Below, piece by piece: positions 24,543-33,243 of a stretch of DNA of 64,000 nt. Under the pieces are notes generated by a model. It searched no databases and was not told the DNA's origin. It was given only the letters and a program-made list of their open reading frames with translations. The DNA is from Pseudonocardia humida (lineage in GTDB: Bacteria; Actinomycetota; Actinomycetes; Mycobacteriales; Pseudonocardiaceae). Positions within the stretch are counted from its first letter, which is position 1. Each line of letters starts with the position of its first letter. Position numbers and translations under genes: made by a program. The stretch is taken from positions 1-64,000 of the forward strand of contig NZ_JAGSOV010000065.1 in NCBI RefSeq assembly GCF_023898865.1, in the 5' to 3' direction.

Positions 24543-25322
24543 CTACGAGCCGGTCTTCCACTCCCGACCGCCGAGGTCGATGCCGAAGCGGTCGGCGAGC
24601 ACGGCGCGCTCCTCCTCGGGGTCGAGGGTGCGCTCGGTCTGCCGGTCGCCCTCGGTCTGCTTGAGCACCCCGTTCACCACCGAGATCCGGCCGTTCGCGG
24701 TGGCCAGCGCGGCCAGCCTGCGGTTCACGAAGTGCGACCGCGGGTCGTTCTCCTGGTAGCGGCAGCGCGGCAGGAACTCGGCCAGCTCGCGGGGGCGCAG
24801 CGTCCAGCCCCACTCGCGCTCCCAGTGCCCCTCGTGGGTGCGCCGGAACGCCCACCACAGCTCGCCGTCGCGGTGCACCTGCGTGCCTCCGTGCGTGCCG
24901 GGCTCCAGCGGCACCGGCTCGGTCCAGGAGGCCCCGTTGCCGACGTCGGCCAGGAACGGCCCGTCGTCGGTGCGCACCAGCAGCCGCAGGTGCTCGAAGT
25001 CGGGGCCGCGCCCGCCGTCCGGCCCGACCTCGAACGCCGAGCACAGCGTGACGTCGAACCCGAGCTCGCGCAGGAGGATGGCGAACAGCCCGTTCAGCTC
25101 GTAGCAGAAGCCGCCCCGACGACGGGTGACGATCTTGTCGAAGAGCCGGTCGGGGTCGAGCGAGAGCGGCACGCCGAGGTGGATGTCGTAGTCCTCGAAC
25201 GGCACGGCCCGCGGGTGCGCGGCGTGCAGGGCGGCCAGGTCGGCGCGGGTGGTGCCACGCGGGCGGTCGGCGCCGATCCGCGCCAGGTAGGCGTCGGCGT
25301 CGATCGTCGGGTCGAGCGTCAT
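24543..25322 (-). CDS. nat: Arylamine N-acetyltransferase (259 aa)
   Basis: Transfers acetyl groups from acetyl-CoA to arylamines, hydrazines or related natural precursors. The catalytic Cys is in R-R-G-G-F-C-Y-E-L-N (about residue 73). The catalytic His is expected in F-E-H-L-R-L-L-V (about 115) and the Asp in L-A-D-V-G-N-G (about 129), completing the NAT triad. The N-terminal A-H-P-R-A-V-P-F-E-D-Y is family-typical. Length is about 15 residues shorter than many NATs. It is convergent with the GMC gene and divergent from the M3 peptidase. Confidence 0.92.
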   Translation of the reverse strand: MTLDPTIDADAYLARIGADRPRGTTRADLAALHAAHPRAVPFEDYDIHLGVPLSLDPDRLFDKIVTRRRGGFCYELNGLFAILLRELGFDVTLCSAFEVGPDGGRGPDFEHLRLLVRTDDGPFLADVGNGASWTEPVPLEPGTHGGTQVHRDGELWWAFRRTHEGHWEREWGWTLRPRELAEFLPRCRYQENDPRSHFVNRRLAALATANGRISVVNGVLKQTEGDRQTERTLDPEEERAVLADRFGIDLGGREWKTGS

Positions 25323-25383
25323 GGGGACCAGTCTTCGACCTCGACCCGGGTGCAGGTCAAGGGGCGCGACCTATGCTCGGGCG

Positions 25384-27405
25384 GTGAGCGCGAACCCGTT
25401 CCTCGCCCCCAGTCCGCTGCCGTTCGGCTACCCCGACTTCACCGCGATCCGCGAGGAGCACTTCGCCGAGGCGTTCGAGGCCGGCATGGCCGAGCAGCGG
25501 GCCGAGGTCGCGGCGGTCACCGCCGACCCCGCCCCGGCGACCTTCGAGAACACGATCGTCGCGCTGGAGCGCTCCGGACGGACCCTGCAGCGGGTGTCGG
25601 CGGTGTTCTTCACGCTGGTGAGCTCGTGCAGCACCGCGGGCATCCGGGAGATCGAGGCCGCGGTCGCGCCGCGGCTGGCCGCCCATCACGACGCCATCAC
25701 CCTCGACCCGGCGCTGTTCGCCCGGATCGAGGCGCTGTTCGACGCCCGCGAGGACCTCGGCCTCGACCCCGAGTCGCACCGGCTGCTGGAGCGCTACCAC
25801 CGCGACGCCGTGCGCGCCGGGGCCCGGCTCGGCCCCGCCGAGCAGTCCCGGCTGCGCGAGCTGAACGCCGAGCTGTCCGCGCTGTCCACCGAGTTCGGCA
25901 GCCTGCTGCTGGCCGAGGCCAACGACTCGGCGGTGCACGTCACCGACGTCGACGAGCTCGACGGGCTGTCCCCGGACGCGATCTCGGCCGCGGAGCAGGC
26001 GGCAAGGGCCCGCGGCCTGGACGGCTACCTGATCACGATGGTGCTGCCCACCGGCCAGCCCGCGCTGGCCTCGCTGACCGATCGGGCCCTGCGTCAGCGG
26101 GTGCACACCGCGTCGGTCTCCCGGGGCTCCCGCGGCGGCCCCCACGACACCCGGGAGATCGTCCGGCGGATGGTCGGGCTGCGTGCCGAGCGCGCCCGCC
26201 TGCTGGGCCACCCGCACCACGCGTCGTGGTCGGTCGAGCCGGGCACCGCGGGCACCGTCGAGGCGATGGACGCGATGCTCGACCAGCTCGCCCCGGTGGC
26301 CGCGGCCAACGTCCGCGCCGAGGCCGAGGAGCTGGCCGCCGTGGCCGGTCACCCGATCGAGCCGTGGGACCGCGCCTTCTACGCCGAGCGGGTGCGCCGC
26401 GAGCGCTACGACCTCGACGGCGAGGCCCTGCGCCCGTACTTCGAGCTCGACCGGGTGCTGCACGACGGCGTCTTCCGGGCCGCCGCGCTGCTCTACGGGC
26501 TGCGCTTCGCCGAGCGCACCGACCTGCCGCTGCACCACCCCGACGTGCGCGTCTTCGACGTCCACGACTCCGACGGGCAGCTCGGGCTGTTCGTGTTCGA
26601 CCCCTACGCCCGCGACTCCAAGCGCGGCGGGGCCTGGATGAACTCCTTCGTGTCGCAGTCGCACCTGCTGGGCACGAGGCCGGTGGTGCTGAACACGCTC
26701 AACATCGCCAAGCCCGCCGATGGCGAGCCGACGCTGCTCACCCTGGACAACGTGCGCACGGCGTTCCACGAGTTCGGCCACGCGCTGCACGGGCTGTTCT
26801 CCGACGTGCGCTACCCGACGTTCTCCGGCACGTCCGTGCCGCGGGACTTCGTCGAGTACCCCTCGCAGGTCAACGAGATGTGGCTCGACCACCCCGAGAT
26901 CCTGCCCGGCTACGCCCGCCACCACGCGACCGGCGAGCCGCTCGACCCGGCGCTGGTGGCCCGGTTGGCCGAGTCGCGGTCCTACGGCGAGGGCTTCGCC
27001 AGCACCGAGTACCTGGCCGCGACCCAGCTCGACCAGGCCTGGCACCGGCTCGCGCCCGACGCGGTCCCGGACGACGTGCCGGCCTTCGAGGCCGCCGCGA
27101 TCGAGGCGGCGGGGCTCGCGGTGCCCAGCGCCCCGCCGCGCTACCGCACCACCTACTTCAACCACGTGTTCGGCGGTGGCTACAGCGCGGCGTACTACTC
27201 CTACATCTGGAGCGAGGTGCTCGACGCCGACACGGTGGAGTGGTTCGCCGAGAACGGTGGCCTCGACCGGGCCGTCGGCGAGCGGTTCCGCCGGGGCCTG
27301 CTGGCGGTGGGCGGGGCGGTCGACCCGCTGGAGGCCTACCGGGCGTTCCGCGGGCGCGACCCGGAGATCGGCCCGCTGCTGGCCCGCCGGTTCGGCAAGG
27401 TCTGA
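25384..27405 (+). CDS. M3-family oligopeptidase (673 aa)
   Basis: A thimet-oligopeptidase/peptidyl-dipeptidase (Dcp) type metallopeptidase that cleaves short peptides in the cytoplasm. The zinc site H-E-F-G-H is at about 462-466 (F-H-E-F-G-H-A-L-H-G-L-F), with the second Glu region V-E-Y-P-S-Q-V-N-E. The substrate-binding F-N-H-V-F-G-G-G-Y-S-A-A-Y-Y-S-Y lies near the C terminus. Length is that of full M3A peptidases. GTG was chosen because the translation immediately becomes V-S-A-N-P-F-L, typical of Dcp starts, while the frame upstream overlaps the nat promoter. Confidence 0.93.
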   Translation: MSANPFLAPSPLPFGYPDFTAIREEHFAEAFEAGMAEQRAEVAAVTADPAPATFENTIVALERSGRTLQRVSAVFFTLVSSCSTAGIREIEAAVAPRLAAHHDAITLDPALFARIEALFDAREDLGLDPESHRLLERYHRDAVRAGARLGPAEQSRLRELNAELSALSTEFGSLLLAEANDSAVHVTDVDELDGLSPDAISAAEQAARARGLDGYLITMVLPTGQPALASLTDRALRQRVHTASVSRGSRGGPHDTREIVRRMVGLRAERARLLGHPHHASWSVEPGTAGTVEAMDAMLDQLAPVAAANVRAEAEELAAVAGHPIEPWDRAFYAERVRRERYDLDGEALRPYFELDRVLHDGVFRAAALLYGLRFAERTDLPLHHPDVRVFDVHDSDGQLGLFVFDPYARDSKRGGAWMNSFVSQSHLLGTRPVVLNTLNIAKPADGEPTLLTLDNVRTAFHEFGHALHGLFSDVRYPTFSGTSVPRDFVEYPSQVNEMWLDHPEILPGYARHHATGEPLDPALVARLAESRSYGEGFASTEYLAATQLDQAWHRLAPDAVPDDVPAFEAAAIEAAGLAVPSAPPRYRTTYFNHVFGGGYSAAYYSYIWSEVLDADTVEWFAENGGLDRAVGERFRRGLLAVGGAVDPLEAYRAFRGRDPEIGPLLARRFGKV

Positions 27406-27413
27406 CGCCGCGC

Positions 27414-27977
27414 TCAGCCGCGCACGTACTCGTTCACCACGACGCCCGACTCGAAGGGCAGGCTCGCCACCCGGGTGAGGGCGCGCGGGTCGTAGGCGCG
27501 GTCGGCGAACAGCGGGATGCCGGCCCCGAGCAGCAGCGGGTTGACCTTGAACACGAACCGGTCGATCTCCTCGACCAGGGTGCCGGCCAGCTGCCCGCCG
27601 CCGCACAGCCAGATGCCGCTGCCGTCGGGCTCGGCCTTCAGCTCGCGGACCACCTCGACGGGGTCGCGGTCGGTGAGGTGGATGTCGTCGGGGACCTCGC
27701 GCTCCCGGCGGGAGAACACGTACTGGCGCAGGTGCTGGTACGGGTTGGGGACCCCGCCTGCCGCGTAGGTCTTCCAGCCCATCAGCACGGTGTCGAACCG
27801 GCTGTTGTCGGCCTTGAGCCCGACCATCTCCAGCCCCGGGGTCGGCAGCGTGTCGACCCACTCGCGGAAGATCCAGTCGATGTGGTCGCCCTGCACCGGG
27901 AAGGCGTCGAAGGTGTCGTCGGGGGCGGCGATGAAGCCGTCGAGGCTGACGGCCACGAAGTAGGTGAGCTCTCGCAC
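27414..27977 (-). CDS. Dihydrofolate-reductase-like (RibD C-terminal) protein (187 aa)
   Basis: A DHFR-fold protein of the RibD C-terminal family. It starts R-E-L-T-Y-F-V-A-V-S-L-D-G-F-I-A, with G-W-K-T-Y for nucleotide contact and I-W-L-C-G-G-G-Q-L-A near the NADPH site. Members reduce pyrimidine or flavin precursors or have unknown roles. The GTG start has GGAG nearby and removes a 15-residue extension that overlaps the promoter. It is divergent from a TetR regulator with a clear inverted repeat between them, so it is the likely regulated target. Confidence 0.87.
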   Translation of the reverse strand: MRELTYFVAVSLDGFIAAPDDTFDAFPVQGDHIDWIFREWVDTLPTPGLEMVGLKADNSRFDTVLMGWKTYAAGGVPNPYQHLRQYVFSRREREVPDDIHLTDRDPVEVVRELKAEPDGSGIWLCGGGQLAGTLVEEIDRFVFKVNPLLLGAGIPLFADRAYDPRALTRVASLPFESGVVVNEYVRG

Positions 27978-27994
27978 GGGGTCTCCAATCACAG

Positions 27995-28028
27995 TGCCTG
28001 TAGTGGTTGAGAGAAAGTACAACAGGCA
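27995..28028. promoter_or_regulatory. Candidate TetR operator
   Basis: A perfect 7-bp inverted repeat TGCCTGT...ACAGGCA (27995-28001 and 28022-28028) spans 34 bp of the 76-bp gap between the DHFR-like gene and the divergent TetR gene. A direct repeat TAGTGGTT follows each half on its right-hand side. This AT-richer segment probably overlaps both promoters. Confidence 0.55.
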
Positions 28029-28053
28029 TAGTGGTTTGCGCTAGCCTGTGCGC

Positions 28054-28638
28054 ATGGTCCGCAACGAGGGACGCCGCCGGGAGCTGGCCGACGCCGGGCT
28101 GGCCGTGCTGGCCCGCGACGGCGCGCGCGGCCTCACCCACCGCGCCGTCGACACCGAGGCCGGCGTGCCCGCCGGGACGACCTCCAACTACTTCCGCAGC
28201 AGGCAGGCGCTGATCGGCGGGCTGTTCACGCGCATCGGCGAACGCCTCGCCCCCGACCCGGACGTGCACGCCGGGCTGGCCGCGCGCCCGCCGTCGCGGG
28301 AGCTCTTCGCCGACTACGTCCGCGACATCGTCACCCGGCTCACCGCCGAGCGGGACGTCACGCTCGCCCTGTTCGAGCTGCGCCTGGAGGCCGCCCGCCG
28401 CCCCGAGCTGCGCGAGACCGTCGGCGAGTGGCTGCGCGCCGGCTTCGCGGGCGACGTCGAGTTCAACCGCTCGGCCGGCCTGCCCGGCGGCCCCGCCGAG
28501 ATAGCGCTGTTCCACTACGCGATCGACGGGCTGCTCCTCGACCGGCTGACCACCTCCATCGACGCGGGCACGCCGACCGACGAGGTCGTCGACCGACTGG
28601 TCGACGGGCTGCTCCCGACCGTGGTCACTCCCAGGTGA
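28054..28638 (+). CDS. TetR/AcrR-family regulator (194 aa)
   Basis: N-terminal helix-turn-helix: R-R-R-E-L-A-D-A-G-L-A-V-L-A-R-D-G-A-R-G-L-T-H-R-A-V-D-T-E-A-G-V-P-A-G-T-T-S-N-Y-F is a textbook TetR DNA-binding domain (about residues 6-50). The remainder is an all-helical ligand domain. Start ATG 28054 is preferred; a GTG two codons upstream is also possible. It probably represses itself and the divergent DHFR-like gene. Its last 14 bp overlap the convergent DinB-type gene. Confidence 0.88.
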   Translation: MVRNEGRRRELADAGLAVLARDGARGLTHRAVDTEAGVPAGTTSNYFRSRQALIGGLFTRIGERLAPDPDVHAGLAARPPSRELFADYVRDIVTRLTAERDVTLALFELRLEAARRPELRETVGEWLRAGFAGDVEFNRSAGLPGGPAEIALFHYAIDGLLLDRLTTSIDAGTPTDEVVDRLVDGLLPTVVTPR

Positions 28639-29365
28639 CGCGGGCGAGCTCGCGCCAGCGGGCGGCCACGGCGGCGTCGCCCTCGACCGGGACGGCGGGC
28701 ACCCGGTTCCACAGGTGCAGGTACAGCAGTCCGGCCGACCCGCGCAGCGTCGCGTCCGCGGGCCCGGTGCCGCGCTCGATCGTCGCGCCGTCCGGCCCCA
28801 CCTCGACCAGCCAGCGCGCGGGGGCGTCGTCCGGGGCCACGACGAACCGGTAGGCAGCGTCGCTGCGCAGGCGACCGGGTCGCGACAGGAACCCCATGAG
28901 CAGCTCGTCGATCCCGTCCACGGCGAACTCCGTCGGGTGCCCCGCGGCCGGGTCGGGGGTGCCCGCGGCGGCGTCCGCATCGGCGCGGTGCACGGCGGCC
29001 TCGTGGGCCTGCCTGCGTGCCCAGAACGCCAGCGGCGACGGGGCGGGCAGGAACGCCCCGGTGGGCAGGTCGGGCGGCGCGGCCCGCAGCGCCGCCACCA
29101 GCTCGGCGTTGCGCTCCCGGTACCAGGCGAGCGGGTCGCCTTCGGGGCGGGCCAGGTCGTCCTCCGCGACGTCGGGATCGGCGGCGGGGTCGGCGCGCAC
29201 GAACGGCACCGCCCAGGCGTGCACCCCGCCGGTGTGGGCCAGCAGGTCGCGGACCGTCCACCCCGGGCACGTCGGCACCGGCGCGTCGACCCCGGCGGCC
29301 GCGGCCGCGGCCGCCAGCGCCCGGCCCTGGCGCTGCAGCTCGTCGAGGTACCCGGTGACGTCCAC
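28625..29365 (-). CDS. Mycothiol-dependent maleylpyruvate isomerase-family (DinB) protein (246 aa)
   Basis: An actinobacterial DinB-like protein with an N-terminal metal-binding bundle: C-P-G-W-T-V-R-D-L-L-A-H-T-G-G-V-H supplies the first His, and Q-A-H-E-A-A-V-H-R-A-D the later metal ligands. A C-terminal SCP2-like half (L-R-G-S-A-G-L-L-Y-L-H-L-W-N-R) follows. Family members use mycothiol as cofactor for isomerase or transferase reactions; the substrate here is unknown. The GTG start matches the conserved N terminus V-D-V-T-G-Y-L-D. Confidence 0.86.
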   Translation of the reverse strand: MDVTGYLDELQRQGRALAAAAAAAGVDAPVPTCPGWTVRDLLAHTGGVHAWAVPFVRADPAADPDVAEDDLARPEGDPLAWYRERNAELVAALRAAPPDLPTGAFLPAPSPLAFWARRQAHEAAVHRADADAAAGTPDPAAGHPTEFAVDGIDELLMGFLSRPGRLRSDAAYRFVVAPDDAPARWLVEVGPDGATIERGTGPADATLRGSAGLLYLHLWNRVPAVPVEGDAAVAARWRELARVTWE

Positions 29366-29413
29366 GCGGCGATCCTGCCGGACGCCCCCGACGCCTCGAC
29401 ACCGGAAAACGGG

Positions 29414-29448
29414 CCGTCCCGCCCGGGGGGGGGCGCCGGGCGGGACGG
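29414..29448. terminator. Strong hairpin after the GH16 gene
   Basis: Arms CCGTCCCGCCCG (29414-29425) and CGGGCGGGACGG (29437-29448) are perfectly complementary around an 11-base G/C loop. It lies 28 bp beyond the stop of the minus-strand GH16 gene and past the start of the DinB-like gene, consistent with an intrinsic (non-U-tract) actinobacterial terminator. Confidence 0.65.
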
Positions 29449-29475
29449 GGGTGGGGTGGGAGTGGTACTTCGCTG

Positions 29476-31020
29476 CTACTCGTAGATCCGGACGAAGTCG
29501 ACCAGCATCTCGGAGGGCTCCGGGTCGCCTTCGTCGGGGAAGTAGTCCAGCTGGACTGTCAGGTGCATGTCGCCGGGCGGCATCTGGTCGTCGTCGGTGC
29601 TCTCGAACCACTTCTCACCGTCGATGTAGCCGGTGATCCGGCCGTCGACCCACTCGACCGCGTAGTTGTGCCACTGCGTGATGTCGATCTGCTTGCGGTC
29701 GAAGACCTGGCTGTTGTCCTCGCCGTAGTGCAGGAAGAACATCACGTCGTCGGCGTCGCTGTTGGTCTCGGCGAAGTCGACCTCGCCACCGACCGGCCAG
29801 TTCTCGGCGCTGGGCCACAGCAGCAGCACCGGGTGGTACTGCTTGTCGCCCTTCGGGAACTTGGCGCGCAGCTCCCAGCGGCCGAACTCCTGGCCCTCGT
29901 CCCAGGCGATGCCGCCGGTGTCGCCGTCCTCGTCGCCGCGGATCACGAGGTTGCCGTTCTCGACGGTGACCTTCTCCGGGACGCGGCGGCCGTTGCCGTT
30001 GTGGCCCTCGCCGTCGTAGGCGTTCGCCCACCCGTCGCCGAGTCCGTTGTCGAACTCGTCGCGCTCGACGAGCTTCCACCCGAACTTGTTCGCGGCGGTG
30101 GTGCCCTCGTTGCGGGCAGGCTTGACGGGCTCCGGGGGCGCCTCGGGCGCGGCCTCCTCGACCGGCGTCACCGCCGGGACCTCGGGCGCGGGCACCTGCG
30201 GGACGGGCGCGGGCGGGATGTCGGCCACGACGTCCGGCTCGACCGGGGGAGCGTTGACGAACTGGCTGCTCAGGTCCGGCGCGGCGACCTGGTCCTCGTC
30301 GGGGGGCTGGATGAACGTGGCCACGGACGTGGCCACCAGCATCACCGCGGCGCCGACGGCGAGCGGGGCCAGCCGGCGGCCGATCGACTTGGCCTGCCGG
30401 CGGCGGCGCCGGGCGCCGACCTCGTCCTGCGCGTCGTCGGCGACCTCGTCGGTGTCGACGCGGTCCTGCTCGATCTCGGCGTCCTCGGTGTCCTCGTCGG
30501 TGTCGAGGCCGATCGGGTGCGGGGAGATCTCCTCGGTGACCTGGTCGCGGTCGAGGACGGGGGCGATGACCGAGGTGCCCGCCGGGTCGGCGGTGGTGAC
30601 CGCGCCGCGCACGGCGGTGGCCTCGACGTCCGCGGGGCGGTGGGGGAGGCGGCGGACCGCGGTCGCGTCGACGTCCCGGCCGGCCGGGACGACCGGCCGC
30701 GGGGCGACCCGCGGGATCGCGGCGGTGTCGAGGGCGGGGCGCGCGGCGGCGGCCGGGATGGCGGCGGTGGCGCCGACGCCGGCGACGTGGTGGCGCGAGG
30801 TCTTCTCACTCGACTGCTCGGGAGCGTGCCGCGAGGGCCGCTCGACCTTGTGCCGCGAGGTGCGCTCGGTGGACCGTGGGGCCGCAGCGGTGCCTGCGGG
30901 GTCGGCACTGTGCCGACCGCTCGACCTGGACGTGCGGCTCTGCCGCTCTGCGGTGATTCGTGCGATCAGCTCGGTCGATGACTCCGTGCGACCACCCGCA
31001 TCGGAGTGATTCCGGCGCAT
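29476..31020 (-). CDS. Membrane-anchored GH16 glycoside hydrolase (514 aa)
   Basis: Three parts are visible. Residues 1-215 form a low-complexity, presumably cytoplasmic region, with R/S/H-rich repeats containing S-R-H, then T-A-[IV]-[PR]-R repeats, then an acidic D/E stretch and R-R-R-R-R. A single membrane helix follows (about 216-237) and a Pro/Val/Glu-rich linker to about 300. The C-terminal GH16 beta-jelly-roll has the E-x-D-x-x-E catalytic motif as E-V-D-F-A-E (413-418) and W-H-N-Y-A-V-E-W. GH16 enzymes cleave beta-1,3/1,4-glucans or transglycosylate wall polymers; here the domain would face outside. The large cytoplasmic domain is unusual. Divergent from a response regulator. Confidence 0.83.
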   Translation of the reverse strand: MRRNHSDAGGRTESSTELIARITAERQSRTSRSSGRHSADPAGTAAAPRSTERTSRHKVERPSRHAPEQSSEKTSRHHVAGVGATAAIPAAAARPALDTAAIPRVAPRPVVPAGRDVDATAVRRLPHRPADVEATAVRGAVTTADPAGTSVIAPVLDRDQVTEEISPHPIGLDTDEDTEDAEIEQDRVDTDEVADDAQDEVGARRRRRQAKSIGRRLAPLAVGAAVMLVATSVATFIQPPDEDQVAAPDLSSQFVNAPPVEPDVVADIPPAPVPQVPAPEVPAVTPVEEAAPEAPPEPVKPARNEGTTAANKFGWKLVERDEFDNGLGDGWANAYDGEGHNGNGRRVPEKVTVENGNLVIRGDEDGDTGGIAWDEGQEFGRWELRAKFPKGDKQYHPVLLLWPSAENWPVGGEVDFAETNSDADDVMFFLHYGEDNSQVFDRKQIDITQWHNYAVEWVDGRITGYIDGEKWFESTDDDQMPPGDMHLTVQLDYFPDEGDPEPSEMLVDFVRIYE

Positions 31021-31256
31021 GGGGAGGAACCATAGGGAGGGTGACCACAGGTGATCACCCAACCTGAGAGGTGAGGTTGCGCGAACGCGCCCACAGGTCG
31101 ATCGGACGCGCCGGATCGCAGGCAAATCGGACCAATGCCCCTCGAACTAGCCCGATCGGCGCAACAAACTTCTCAGCTCGCGACGAGCGGTCCCACTCGG
31201 ACGGCGGACACCGTACGGGTGGACGCGCTCCTGTTAGGCGATTGTTATCGCGCTCG

Positions 31257-32009
31257 ATGTACGCCACAATCGCGGCGATGCTCCCCGCTGCTCCCCCGGG
31301 GGGTGCGTCCCCGTACTCGACGGCGCTGGGGCCGTCGCGTGTGTTCGTGCCCCCGAACGACCATGTCGTGCTGGCGCTGCCCCCGACGGCCGCGTCGGCC
31401 TCCGTGCTGCGCAGCCTCCGTGCCGAGGGGGTGAACGTCAGCCCCGTCACCGACGGCATCGGCGTCCTCGACGTCGTGCGCGCCCGCGACCCCGCGCTCC
31501 TCGTCCTCGACGTCGAGCTGCCCGGCCCCGACCAGGCCGGCGTCATCGCCGCGGTGCAGTCCGAGGCGCCCAACGTGACGGTCATCGCCATCACCCCGCG
31601 CGAGCGCCGGGCCGGGCTGCTGGTCCAGCTGCGCGGCGACCGCGACGACTACCTGCTGCGGCCCTTCGCCGTCGACGAGCTGGCCGCCCGCATCCGGTTG
31701 CGGCTGCGGCTGGGGCCGGTCATCGAGAGCACCGTCCTGCGCCAGGGCGAGCTCGCCGTCGACACCGAGTTCGGCGAGGTCACCGTCGACGGGCAGTCGG
31801 TGTCGCTATCGCCCACGGAGTACGCGCTGCTCATGGCGCTGCTGGGGGCGCCGGGCGAGGTCGTGGCGCCCGACCGGCTCGCCCGCGAGGTCTGGTCCGA
31901 GCCTGCCTCGGCCAACCTCGTCCAGGTCTACATCTCCTACCTGCGGCGCAAGATCGGCCCGGAGCGCATCCGCACGGTGCGCGGCGAGGGCTACGTGCTG
32001 GAGGCCTGA
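31257..32009 (+). CDS. OmpR/PhoB-type response regulator (250 aa)
   Basis: The receiver domain (about 36-150) has the phospho-acceptor Asp in L-L-V-L-D-V-E-L-P-G (about 85). The usual acidic pair near the N terminus is replaced by P-P-N-D-H, so phosphorylation may be atypical. The C-terminal winged helix (about 155-250) has L-S-P-T-E-Y-A-L-L-M-A-L-L and ends with Y-I-S-Y-L-R-R-K-I-G...V-R-G-E-G-Y-V-L. No kinase is adjacent: an orphan regulator, perhaps controlling the divergent GH16 gene. Starts at 31257 or 31278 both precede the domain. Confidence 0.85.
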   Translation: MYATIAAMLPAAPPGGASPYSTALGPSRVFVPPNDHVVLALPPTAASASVLRSLRAEGVNVSPVTDGIGVLDVVRARDPALLVLDVELPGPDQAGVIAAVQSEAPNVTVIAITPRERRAGLLVQLRGDRDDYLLRPFAVDELAARIRLRLRLGPVIESTVLRQGELAVDTEFGEVTVDGQSVSLSPTEYALLMALLGAPGEVVAPDRLAREVWSEPASANLVQVYISYLRRKIGPERIRTVRGEGYVLEA

Positions 32010-32141
32010 ACGGCGCGCGTCGTCCCGGTGACCGTTCGGGTGGCCGCGCCCCCAGGGCCGTGCATCGCCGGTCGGTGAGTGCTACCACGGAACCGGACGG
32101 GCGGCGCGGGGTGCCGCCCGCCGACCTCCAGGGGAGTCGCC

Positions 32142-32417
32142 ATGACCGTTACCGGGATCATCACCGCCATCGTCGTCGGAGCCATCATCGGAGCCCTGGG
32201 CCGGCTCGTCGTGCCCGGCAAGCAGAACATCCCGATCTGGCTGACCATCGTGGTCGGCATCGTCGCCGCCTTCATCGGGACCGGACTGGCCCGGTTGTTC
32301 GGCGTCGCGCAGACCTCGGGCATCGACTGGATCGAGCTGATCCTGCAGGTCGTGGTCGCCGCGATCGGCGTGGCCGTCGTGGCCGGGATCTGGGGCCGTC
32401 GCGGCGTGCGCCACTGA
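32142..32417 (+). CDS. GlsB/YeaQ/YmgE-family small membrane protein (91 aa)
   Basis: Three hydrophobic segments and the family pattern G-A-I-I-G-A-L-G-R-L-V-V-P-G-K-Q, then P-I-W-L-T-I-V-V-G-I-V-A-A-F-I-G, mark a transglycosylase-associated (GlsB/YeaQ/YmgE) stress-type inner-membrane protein. Molecular function is unknown in the family. GGGGAG precedes the ATG. A strong terminator follows. Confidence 0.9.
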   Translation: MTVTGIITAIVVGAIIGALGRLVVPGKQNIPIWLTIVVGIVAAFIGTGLARLFGVAQTSGIDWIELILQVVVAAIGVAVVAGIWGRRGVRH

Positions 32418-32445
32418 CTGCCCCGACCCGCCCACCCACGACCGG

Positions 32446-32476
32446 CACCGGGCCGCGCCGATGGCGCGGCCCGGTG
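32446..32476 (+). terminator. Intrinsic terminator-like hairpin before deoC
   Basis: A perfect 14-bp stem, CACCGGGCCGCGCC and GGCGCGGCCCGGTG, with a 3-base loop lies between the small membrane-protein gene and deoC. It would end the upstream transcript and separate the two units. Confidence 0.75.
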
Positions 32477-32523
32477 TTCGCGTGTAGGGACTGCGGTGTC
32501 CCCATCCGACAGGAGGCAGTTCC

Positions 32524-33201
32524 GTGACCGCCAGCTCGATCACCCGGGAGACCGTCGCCCGCCTCGTCGACCACACCCTGCTCAAGCCCGAGGCCACCGC
32601 CGCCGACGTCGCCGCCCTCTGCGCCGAGGCAGGCGACCTCGGCGCGTTCTCGGTGTGCGTGTCGCCGTCCCGGCTGCCGATCCCGCCGGGCGTGCTGTCC
32701 CCGGCGGTCAAGGTGGCCACCGTGTGCGGCTTCCCCTCCGGCGCCCACCACGACGCGGTCAAGGCCGCCGAGGCCGCGGCCTCGGTCGAGCACGGCGCCG
32801 ACGAGGTCGACATGGTCGTCGACCTCGGCCTGGTCAAGGCGGGCGAGTGGGCCGCGGTGGCCGCCCAGATCGCCGCCGTGCGCGCCGCCGTGCCCGCCCC
32901 CGCCCTGCTCAAGGTGATCATCGAGAGCGCGGCCCTGACCGACGAGGAGATCGTCGGCAGCTGCCGTGCCGCCGAGCAGGCGGGCGCCGACTTCGTCAAG
33001 ACCTCCACCGGCTTCCACCCCGGCGGCGGGGCGAGCGAGCACGCCGTCCGGCTGATGGCCGAGGCGGTCGGCGGGCGGCTCGGGGTCAAGGCCAGCGGCG
33101 GCATCCGCACGGCCGACGCGGCGGTGGCGATGATCCGCGCCGGCGCCACCCGGCTGGGCCTGTCCGGCACCCGCGCCGTCCTCGACGGCCTCCCCTCCTG
33201 A
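32524..33201 (+). CDS. deoC: Deoxyribose-phosphate aldolase (225 aa)
   Basis: Cleaves 2-deoxyribose-5-phosphate to acetaldehyde and glyceraldehyde-3-phosphate in deoxynucleoside breakdown. The whole TIM barrel is recognisable: V-D-H-T-L-L-K-P at the start, V-C-G-F-P-S-G, E-V-D-M-V-V-D, the Schiff-base Lys in D-F-V-K-T-S-T-G-F, and G-V-K-A-S-G-G-I-R. Length is normal. GTG start just after GGAGGCAGTTCC. It stands alone; the neighbouring genes are unrelated. Confidence 0.95.
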   Translation: MTASSITRETVARLVDHTLLKPEATAADVAALCAEAGDLGAFSVCVSPSRLPIPPGVLSPAVKVATVCGFPSGAHHDAVKAAEAAASVEHGADEVDMVVDLGLVKAGEWAAVAAQIAAVRAAVPAPALLKVIIESAALTDEEIVGSCRAAEQAGADFVKTSTGFHPGGGASEHAVRLMAEAVGGRLGVKASGGIRTADAAVAMIRAGATRLGLSGTRAVLDGLPS

Positions 33202-33243
33202 CCCACCCGCCGGACCCCGCCGCCCCCTCGCGGCGCTCCGGCA

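Noticed and set aside
25357..28980. Very long open frame (over 1200 codons) on the minus strand opposite the M3 peptidase
   Set aside because: It is antisense to well-recognised genes, has no recognisable domains and is rich in Arg, Gly, His and Val. Such frames arise because high GC makes stop codons rare.
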